A stretch of DNA of 64,000 nucleotides from CAKSQF01 sp051867925. GTDB lineage: Bacteria > Bacillota > Clostridia > Oscillospirales > CAG-272. The notes below the pieces were generated by a model that was given only the letters and a program-made list of their open reading frames with translations, searched no databases and had not been told where the DNA came from. Location: contig JBJDZI010000030.1 of assembly GCA_051867925.1 (NCBI GenBank), positions 1 to 64,000 of the forward strand, written 5' to 3'. Positions within the stretch are counted from its first letter, which is position 1. Every line of letters starts with the position of its first letter. This document shows positions 34,909 to 41,531 of the stretch, piece after piece. The position numbers and the translations under genes were made by a program.

Positions 34909-35969
34909 GTCAGATCCTCCAGTATTTCTTGGATTTTTTGAAGCATTGTTTCCATTTGCTTCCGAGTGCCGATGGTGATCCGGATTGAGTCGGCGATGCG
35001 TGCATCGCTGAGATGGCGAACCAGCACTCCCTTGGCTTTCAGCCGCTCATACAGCTTTCTGCCGCTCATCCGGTCGGTATGCGCCAGCAGGAAGTTCGAC
35101 ATGGATGCAGGATAGGTGAAGCCCAGCTTCGTGAGGGCATCGGCAGTAAACGAACGCGTCTCTGCTACCTTGCGGGTACACTCGGTAAAATAGGCTTCGT
35201 CCTGCATGGCTTCCACTGCCGCCGCCATGGAAAGGCGATTGACATTGTAAGGATTGAAGGAATACTTCACGCGGTTGAGGTCAGCGATCAAATCGGCGCA
35301 TCCGACAGCAAAGCCCACTCTGGCTCCCGCTAAATTGCGGGATTTGGAGAAGGTCTGCACCACCAAAAGATTGTCGTAGCAATCGGTGAGGGAAATCGCC
35401 GTCTCGCCGCCGAAGTCAATATAAGCTTCGTCTACGATGACCACGCGGTCGCAGTTTTGCCTTACCAGTTCCTCGATCTTGGAGAGCGGCAGATAGGTGC
35501 CGGTCTGGGCGTTGGGATTGGCAATGACCACAGTAGAGTCGATGTCCTTATAATCCTCCACACGAATAGTGAAGGTATCATCCAGCGGAACGGTGGTATA
35601 GGGGATGCCGAACAGATTGGCAAACACGGGGTAGAAGCCGTAGGTCACGTCGGGGAAGACGAGGCTCTTACCGTTTCCGAAGGCATCAAACGCGAACGCC
35701 AGCACCTCGTCGGAGCCGTTGGATGCGATGACACGGTCTGCGGTGATGCCGTAATGTGCGGCGATCGCCTCGTGGAGCGCATGGCAGGTGGGATCGCTAT
35801 ATAGATTCAGTTTGGATGCTTCCCCACTCTCGATCACCGAAATCACTTTCGGAGAAGGAGGATAGGGAGATTCATTGGTATTCAGTTTAATGTACTGCAT
35901 ATCCCGCGGCTGTTCACCGGGGGTGTACGGTTCCAGTGCCGACAGTTTTTCAGAGAAGAATCTGCTCAT
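34905..35969 (-). CDS. hisC: Histidinol-phosphate aminotransferase
   Basis: 354 residues. Fold-type I PLP enzyme with the Schiff-base lysine in TFSKSRNLAGARVG, ASNGSDEVL as the cofactor loop, and VVIVDEAYIDFGG. It converts imidazole acetol phosphate to histidinol phosphate. It overlaps hisD and hisB by 4 bases each, showing tight coupling. Confidence 0.96.
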   Translation of the reverse strand: MSRFFSEKLSALEPYTPGEQPRDMQYIKLNTNESPYPPSPKVISVIESGEASKLNLYSDPTCHALHEAIAAHYGITADRVIASNGSDEVLAFAFDAFGNGKSLVFPDVTYGFYPVFANLFGIPYTTVPLDDTFTIRVEDYKDIDSTVVIANPNAQTGTYLPLSKIEELVRQNCDRVVIVDEAYIDFGGETAISLTDCYDNLLVVQTFSKSRNLAGARVGFAVGCADLIADLNRVKYSFNPYNVNRLSMAAAVEAMQDEAYFTECTRKVAETRSFTADALTKLGFTYPASMSNFLLAHTDRMSGRKLYERLKAKGVLVRHLSDARIADSIRITIGTRKQMETMLQKIQEILEDLT

Positions 35970-37252
35970 TGGTCGCCCTCTCCTTCAAAGCGGACTTCCA
36001 TCGCCCGTGCATGTGCATCCAGCCCTTCGCTTCTTGCAAATGCCGCAACATCCTTGTAGATGGCATTCAGCTGATCCTCGGGATAGTAGATATACTGGGT
36101 CTTTTTGACGAAATCGTCTACCGAAAGGGGTGAGGAGAAACGGGCAGAACCGCCTGTGGGGAGAGTGTGATTGGGCCCTGCAAAGTAATCGCCCAGCGGC
36201 TCGGGAGCGTATCTGCCCATGAAGATCGAGCCTGCGTTTTGCACTTTATCCAGCCACTTGAAGGGATCGGCAACCGCCAACTCCAGATGCTCGGGAGCGA
36301 TAAGGTTCGCTGTTTCGATGGCCTCTTCCAGCGAATCTACCAGAATGATCTTGCCGTTGGCATCCAGCGATGCACCTGCAATCTCGCTTCTGGGCAACTT
36401 TGCAAGCTGCTCTGCAAGTTCCGTCTGCACACCCTCGGCAAGAGACAGACTATCGGTGACCAGCACCGCTGACGCCAGTCGGTCGTGTTCTGCCTGAGAA
36501 AGCAGATCTGCCGCCACGTGGGAGGGAGATGCGCTGTCATCGGCAACCACCAAAATCTCGGAAGGACCCGCGATCATCTCGATGCCCACCATACCGAAGA
36601 CCTCTTTCTTGGCAAGGGCAACGAAGATATTGCCGGGGCCTGTGATTTTGTCCACCTTCGGTACGCTCTCAGTACCGTTTGCCAGCGCTGCGATGGCTTG
36701 CGCGCCGCCGGATTTGACGACGGTTTTGACTCCGCACAGGCTTGCCGCCACCAGCATTTCCGCCTTGATCTTGCCGTTTTTGGCAGGCGGAGTTGCCATC
36801 ACGATCTGCTTGACTCCTGCGATCTTGGCGGGAATGGCGTTCATCAGAACGGTGGAGGTGAGGGGCGCCGTGCCGCCGGGGACGTAAAGTCCCGCCTTTT
36901 CGATGGGTGTGACCTTCTGCCCCAGCACGATGCCGTTTTCTTTTTTGATCACAAAGCCATCGCGCTTTTGCCTCTCGTGGAAGGCGATGATATTGTCTCT
37001 CGCCTGTTCGAGGATGGCGATGTATTCGGGGGAGACCTGTTGAAAGGCTTCTTCAAATTCCGCTTCGGTAACCAGAAGCTCATCCAGCACTACACCGTCG
37101 AACTGCTTGGCGTAATCGCGGAGTGCCTCGTCTCCTCTTGCCTCCACATCGGCGATGATGGCTCTCACCTTCTGCTCGTATTCGGGATAAGCGACGATGG
37201 CGCGGTTCAAAATCTCGCTTTGCTCAATCTCGCTCAGTTTGAGTATTTTCAT
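35966..37252 (-). CDS. hisD: Histidinol dehydrogenase
   Basis: 428 residues, the usual length. Motifs are PGGTAPLTSTVLMNAIPAK, GPGNIFVALAKKEVFG, EHDRLASAVLVT, and the zinc and substrate site AGPNHTLPTGGSARFSSPL. It oxidises histidinol to histidine in two NAD-dependent steps. Its start overlaps the end of hisG by 29 bases; AAGG lies 9 bases before the ATG. Confidence 0.97.
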   Translation of the reverse strand: MKILKLSEIEQSEILNRAIVAYPEYEQKVRAIIADVEARGDEALRDYAKQFDGVVLDELLVTEAEFEEAFQQVSPEYIAILEQARDNIIAFHERQKRDGFVIKKENGIVLGQKVTPIEKAGLYVPGGTAPLTSTVLMNAIPAKIAGVKQIVMATPPAKNGKIKAEMLVAASLCGVKTVVKSGGAQAIAALANGTESVPKVDKITGPGNIFVALAKKEVFGMVGIEMIAGPSEILVVADDSASPSHVAADLLSQAEHDRLASAVLVTDSLSLAEGVQTELAEQLAKLPRSEIAGASLDANGKIILVDSLEEAIETANLIAPEHLELAVADPFKWLDKVQNAGSIFMGRYAPEPLGDYFAGPNHTLPTGGSARFSSPLSVDDFVKKTQYIYYPEDQLNAIYKDVAAFARSEGLDAHARAMEVRFEGEGDQ

Positions 37253-37871
37253 CGGATTTACCTTCTTTCAGCTTGGCAACGATTTGCCCGATCTCTTCCG
37301 CTTTGAACTTGGAGGAGGCTTTATTGGCGATCAGTCGGGCGCTGATGGGGACGATTTCTTCCCACACCCGCAGATTGTTCTCGCGCAGGGTCGTTCCCGT
37401 CTCCACGATGTCCACGATCACGTCGGAAAGCCCCACCAGCGGAGCAATCTCGATGGAGCCGCTGAGTTTGATAATTTCGATCTCGCGGTTCGTGGATTCG
37501 TAGTAGCGGCGGGCGATATGAACGAACTTGGTCGCCACCTTCACGGGGCGATCGGGATCTTCTCTGTAATCGTTGGGGGCCGCCACGCACATCCGACATT
37601 TTCCAAATCTCAGATCCAGCAGTTCGTACAGTTCCGGCTCCTGCTCCAGCAGAATGTCCTTTCCGACCACGCCGATGTCAGCGGCTCCCTTCTCCACGTA
37701 AATCGCCACGTCGGAAGGTTTCACCAGAAAATAGCGAACGCCGTTTTCGGCATTCTCGAAGATCAGTTTGCGGTTATCTTCAAGGATTTCGGGGCATTCG
37801 TAGCCGATAGCCGCCAGCATATCGTAGACCTTCATGCCCAGTCTGCCTTTCGGCAATGCAACATTCAACAT
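37224..37871 (-). CDS. hisG: ATP phosphoribosyltransferase catalytic subunit, short form
   Basis: 215 residues, short form without the C-terminal regulatory domain, so it needs HisZ, which is encoded just upstream. Motifs are ALPKGRLGMKVYDML, DIGVVGKDIL and the PRPP loop IVDIVETGTTLRENNL. The ATG at 37871 has GGAGGG 7 bases before it; a GTG one codon earlier is less likely. First committed step of histidine synthesis and the site of feedback inhibition. Confidence 0.95.
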   Translation of the reverse strand: MLNVALPKGRLGMKVYDMLAAIGYECPEILEDNRKLIFENAENGVRYFLVKPSDVAIYVEKGAADIGVVGKDILLEQEPELYELLDLRFGKCRMCVAAPNDYREDPDRPVKVATKFVHIARRYYESTNREIEIIKLSGSIEIAPLVGLSDVIVDIVETGTTLRENNLRVWEEIVPISARLIANKASSKFKAEEIGQIVAKLKEGKSDENTQTERD

Positions 37872-37874
37872 CAC

Positions 37875-38981
37875 TCAGCCCTCCTCTCTCAGATCGATCA
37901 CCGTTTTAGCGGTAAATTCGCGGGGCGCGGCGGTAGCAAGCCGCACGCGCTTTCCCTCTGCCCGCAGGGATGCTGCCCTGGAAAGAACCTGTTTCACATC
38001 CGTCTCGGGGGAGTACAGAAGCAGAACGTCCGCATCGCAGTCGGGACGGTTGGGATAGCAGGAGTTCAAATCGCCCAGCGACAGCGCAAAGCCGACTGCC
38101 GAAAGATTTTTACGGAATTTGGTCAGCAGGCGGTCGTATCTGCCGCCGGTCAGCAGGATTCCGGGGTATTTTTCCACATATCCCTGCATCAGCACGCCGT
38201 TATAGTAAGAAAGATCGTTCTGCATGGTGAAATCCAGCCGAACGCCCTCTGCCATATCCAGTGCCGCAAGGGTATTGCCGATGACTTCCAGTTCATCCAG
38301 TGCTTCGGTCATGGATTCGTTCACGGCGATCTTGCGGGCAAGGGACAGGGTTTCGGCAAAGGATCCCTGAGATGCCAGCACAGCGGACAGTCCCTCCATC
38401 CATTCCGCGGAGGGAACGGAGTCTCCCAGCAGATCCCGCAGATCGTGGGTGTTCTGGGAAGCGATGCAGGACAGCACGCGGACTCTGACATCGGCGGACG
38501 TGACTTGACAAGCACTCAGCAATCCCTCCACAAAGCCCATATGGGAAAGGCAAAGGATGGAGTGTTCGTCGATGAGCGCAAGGCTCTCCTTTGCCATCTG
38601 AATGATTTCCAGCGTAGCCGGCGTATCCACCTGCCCGATCAATTCCACGCCCGCTTGGGGAATTTCGCGGAACTCCTTGGTATGGCGATCCATACGGTAG
38701 ACGTTTTCGCGGTAGAACACTTTATCGGTGTTGCCCACATCGGCGCGGGTGTTCTTGACGATGGACAGCGTGACATCGGGGCGAAGCGCCATCAGTTTGC
38801 CGTCGGGAGAGTGAAACGTCAGCACATATTCGCTGGTCAGAAAGGATTTGTACTCTTCGTACAGTGAATACTGCTCAAATTTGCGCATTTTGAATTTGCG
38901 AAAGCCGTAGGACTCAAACAGTCCTTCCAGCGAAAGATAGACCTGCTCGTCTTTGGTCAGAGTCTTGGGAACTGCGTTCAT
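37875..38981 (-). CDS. hisZ: ATP phosphoribosyltransferase regulatory subunit
   Basis: 368 residues, a histidyl-tRNA synthetase paralogue without aminoacylation ability. It shows LRPDVTLSIVKN, VFYRENVYRMD, EIPQAGVELIG and LTGGRYDRLL, all HisRS-like. It binds HisG to form the hetero-octamer sensing histidine. It overlaps the regulator gene upstream by 4 bases. Confidence 0.93.
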   Translation of the reverse strand: MNAVPKTLTKDEQVYLSLEGLFESYGFRKFKMRKFEQYSLYEEYKSFLTSEYVLTFHSPDGKLMALRPDVTLSIVKNTRADVGNTDKVFYRENVYRMDRHTKEFREIPQAGVELIGQVDTPATLEIIQMAKESLALIDEHSILCLSHMGFVEGLLSACQVTSADVRVRVLSCIASQNTHDLRDLLGDSVPSAEWMEGLSAVLASQGSFAETLSLARKIAVNESMTEALDELEVIGNTLAALDMAEGVRLDFTMQNDLSYYNGVLMQGYVEKYPGILLTGGRYDRLLTKFRKNLSAVGFALSLGDLNSCYPNRPDCDADVLLLYSPETDVKQVLSRAASLRAEGKRVRLATAAPREFTAKTVIDLREEG

Positions 38982-39283
38982 TGATTATCTTCCTTCGTTG
39001 ATTGAATGTAGTCGCGGAGCAGACGGCTATACCCCTCTCCGTGCTGCAGGGCGCGGGACACCCGACTGAGCGTAACGGTTGAAATCCCCGTTTCCTCGCA
39101 CACCTGCGTATAAGTTTTTCCTTCCATCAGAAGTACCGCACTTCGGATACGCTGATCCATCTGTTCGATCTCCTTGACAGTGCAGAGATCCTCCAGCAGG
39201 AGGGCGATCTCTGCGGGATTCTGCAAACTGGCAAGCATATTGCACAGTAATTCGTGTTTTTGATGTTCATCGTGAGCAGTCAT
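38978..39283 (-). CDS. yerC: TrpR-family regulator YerC, likely repressor of the his operon
   Basis: 101 residues, all-helical TrpR-like fold: LCNMLASLQNPAEIALLLED, LCTVKEIEQMDQRIRSAVLL, then the DNA-binding motif KTYTQVCEETGISTVTLSRVSRAL. Proteins of this family in Firmicutes (YerC, also called HisR in regulon work) are predicted to repress histidine genes with histidine as co-repressor. Two facts here support that: it is the first gene of the his operon, overlapping hisZ by 4 bases, and a perfect inverted repeat lies across its promoter. The ATG at 39283 follows GGGAGG by 8 bases. Confidence 0.88.
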   Translation of the reverse strand: MTAHDEHQKHELLCNMLASLQNPAEIALLLEDLCTVKEIEQMDQRIRSAVLLMEGKTYTQVCEETGISTVTLSRVSRALQHGEGYSRLLRDYIQSTKEDNQ

Positions 39284-39312
39284 AGACTTGCCTCCCATTT
39301 TTTGATGCTTCT

Positions 39313-39346
39313 ATTATACACCATCACTTTAGTTTTGTAAAGTGAT
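39313..39346 (-). promoter_or_regulatory. his operon promoter with overlapping operator
   Basis: On the minus strand: TTTACA (39336-39341), 17 bases, TATAAT (39313-39318) with TG upstream of the -10. The perfect inverted repeat ATCACTTTA-6-TAAAGTGAT (39323-39346) covers the -35 and most of the spacer, so a bound protein would block polymerase. YerC is the obvious candidate. The leader is about 23 bases, too short for an attenuator or T-box. Confidence 0.75.
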
Positions 39347-39418
39347 TTGATCAAAATTTCTTCCGACAATATTCCAAAAGATTTGCTCTGATTTTTGTGC
39401 AATTTGACAGATGAATAT

Positions 39419-39453
39419 GAAAAAGCCCAAGACGCCGATTGGCTCCTTGGGCT
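39419..39453 (-). terminator. Terminator of the pcp unit
   Basis: On the minus strand: AGCCCAAG, 14 bases, CTTGGGCT followed by TTTTT. It lies 10 bases after the pcp stop at 39463. Confidence 0.8.
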
Positions 39454-39462
39454 CTTGAACTT

Positions 39463-40086
39463 TTATTTCGCGCAGTCCGTTGATTCGATCAGGGTGCGCA
39501 AACAGATTTCGATACCGCGGGCAATATCCGAAGTCACCATGGCAAACATCGGAAGAGATTTGCTCCTCACTTGTTCCACCGAATATGGGACGTGAATGAA
39601 TCCGCCTTTGACCGACGGATATGCGGTATGAATCTGATGGAGCAACTGATACATCAGACAGTTGCAGACATATGTTCCCGCGCTATACGAGACGAAGCCG
39701 GGCAGTCCTTCTTTCCGGAGGGCAGAAACCATCTGCCGCACGGGCAGATTGGTAAAATAGGCGGCAGGGCCGTCGGCGATCACGGGCTGATCAGCATAGC
39801 AGACACCGGAATTATCCGGCATCGCACCGTGCTTTAAGTTGATGGCAACATATTCGGGCGTAATTGCCGTTCTTCCCCCTGCCTGTCCGACGCATACCAC
39901 CGCATCGGGGCGGTAATGATCGACCATCCAAGTCAGCAAAGACGGACTCGCATCGTAACTGACCGGCATCTCCCGCTTGATCAGTTGATGCCCGTCTAAA
40001 TAATCGGGGAGTAGTTTGATCGCCTCGTAGGACGGATTGATTGGCTCTCCGCCAAAGGGCGCAAAGCCGGTAAGCAGGATTTTCAT
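39463..40086 (-). CDS. pcp: Pyroglutamyl-peptidase I
   Basis: 207 residues, family C15 length. Catalytic triad Glu79 (TPEYVA), Cys141 (GTYVCN) and His165 (GGFIHVPY), with the N-terminal LLTGFAPFGGEPINPS signature. It removes N-terminal pyroglutamate from peptides in the cytoplasm. AGGAGG lies before the ATG at 40086. It follows the alcohol dehydrogenase gene by 93 bases and probably shares its transcript. Confidence 0.95.
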   Translation of the reverse strand: MKILLTGFAPFGGEPINPSYEAIKLLPDYLDGHQLIKREMPVSYDASPSLLTWMVDHYRPDAVVCVGQAGGRTAITPEYVAINLKHGAMPDNSGVCYADQPVIADGPAAYFTNLPVRQMVSALRKEGLPGFVSYSAGTYVCNCLMYQLLHQIHTAYPSVKGGFIHVPYSVEQVRSKSLPMFAMVTSDIARGIEICLRTLIESTDCAK

Positions 40087-40179
40087 ATAGCCTCCTATGG
40101 AGCAGGGCAATTCTCCGCTTAGACATCTGAGATAGGCTGGCTCCCATATTGGTCAGTCGCCGGGAGAATGCAGGGATCG

Positions 40180-41358
40180 TTATTTGCAGGCAAGGCGATA
40201 GATCGCCTCGGCGTCTGCTTCCTTCAGATGGACGAAACCGCCTGTCTCGCCGCCGCAAAGCCCCAGCGTCTTGACAAAATAGGGGATGTCTTCTTCCTTC
40301 GCGCCCAATTCCGCCATAGTGGTGGGCATACCGATGGAACGGAGGAAACTGCGGAACGCTTCGATGCCTGCCATTGCCGTAGCGCGGGGATTGGCAAAAT
40401 CCATAGGACAGCCCCAAACGCGGGTCGCCACCTGCGCAAAGCGCATCACGTCGTGATCAACCACATACTCCATCCAAGCGGGCATGATCACCGCAAGTCC
40501 TGCACCGTGGGCACAGTCGTTGACCGCCGAGATCTCATGCTCCAGCCAATGGGAGTTCCAGTCCTGCTCACGACCGACGCCGCAGATATCGTTGTGCGCA
40601 ACCATTCCCGCCCACATGATGTTGGCGCGGGCTTCGTAATCGTTGGGCTCTGCAATGACTTTGGGAACCTCGTGGATCATTGCCATCAGCACCGCTTCGC
40701 AAAGGCGGTCGGTGGTCTCGACGTGTGTGGTGTTAGTGAAATAACGCTCGAACACGTGCGCCATAATATCGGTGGCACCGCTGGCGGTCTGATATGGAGG
40801 AAGCGTCTGTGTCAGAGCGGGATTCAAAATGGAGAATTTGGGGCGCAGGCAATCACCGCCGGTGGCGCGCTTGAGCATTCCCTCTTCCTTGGTGATGACG
40901 CTGTCTCCGCTTCCCTCACTGCCTGCAGCGGCGATGGTCAGCACTACGCCCACAGGGAGCGCGGTCGCAGATGCGGTGCGGGTGCGGTCTTCGTAGAAGT
41001 CCCAGAAGTCGCCGTCATAACAGCTGCCAAGCGCGATGGCTTTGGAGGAGTCGATGACCGATCCGCCACCCACTGCCAGAATGAAGTCCACTTTTTCCTG
41101 CTTGCACAGTTTGATGCCTTCATAAACCAGTCCACTGCGGGGATTGGGCATTACGCCGCCCAGCTTTACAAAGGAGATTCCTGCATCGGTCAGAGACTGT
41201 TCCACGCGGGCAAGCAAACCGGAGCGGACAACGCTTCCGCCGCCGTAGTGGATCAGAACGCGGCTTCCGCCGAATTTGCGGACATAGTCGCCCGCTTGGC
41301 ACTCGGTATCTTTACCAAACACGAAGTATGTGGGAGAATAAAACGTAAAATTCAGCAT
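40180..41358 (-). CDS. Iron-containing alcohol dehydrogenase
   Basis: 392 residues, group III metal-dependent dehydrogenase close to the butanol dehydrogenase (BdhA/YqdH) type. NAD(P)-binding loop VGGGSVIDSSK; metal ligands in GATDIMAHVFE (Asp, His), NSHWLEHEI (His) and NDCAHGAGLAV (His). It probably reduces aldehydes with NAD(P)H as an electron sink or detoxifier; substrate and cofactor choice cannot be told. It has its own promoter (41396-41424). Confidence 0.92.
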   Translation of the reverse strand: MLNFTFYSPTYFVFGKDTECQAGDYVRKFGGSRVLIHYGGGSVVRSGLLARVEQSLTDAGISFVKLGGVMPNPRSGLVYEGIKLCKQEKVDFILAVGGGSVIDSSKAIALGSCYDGDFWDFYEDRTRTASATALPVGVVLTIAAAGSEGSGDSVITKEEGMLKRATGGDCLRPKFSILNPALTQTLPPYQTASGATDIMAHVFERYFTNTTHVETTDRLCEAVLMAMIHEVPKVIAEPNDYEARANIMWAGMVAHNDICGVGREQDWNSHWLEHEISAVNDCAHGAGLAVIMPAWMEYVVDHDVMRFAQVATRVWGCPMDFANPRATAMAGIEAFRSFLRSIGMPTTMAELGAKEEDIPYFVKTLGLCGGETGGFVHLKEADAEAIYRLACK

Positions 41359-41395
41359 AACTGTTTCCTTTTCTGTTGAGATAAATTACGATTTC

Positions 41396-41424
41396 ATTAT
41401 ATCATAACTTCTCGTAAATTGCAA
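41396..41424 (-). promoter_or_regulatory. Promoter of the alcohol dehydrogenase-pcp unit
   Basis: On the minus strand: TTGCAA (41419-41424), 17 bases, TATAAT (41396-41401). Confidence 0.75.
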
Positions 41425-41474
41425 CCGTCCCGTCCAATTTTACTCCAGAATTTTACGCGTTTTCTTTTGCAATC

Positions 41475-41503
41475 TTGCATTTTGCGAAAATGTGCGCTAT
41501 AAT
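41475..41503 (+). promoter_or_regulatory. Promoter of the GH5-like lipoprotein gene
   Basis: TTGCAT, 17 bases containing GCGAAAATGTGCGC, TATAAT. It lies 28 bases before the ATG. Confidence 0.75.
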
Positions 41504-41531
41504 AACGATAAACTTTGATTGGGGGTCTATT

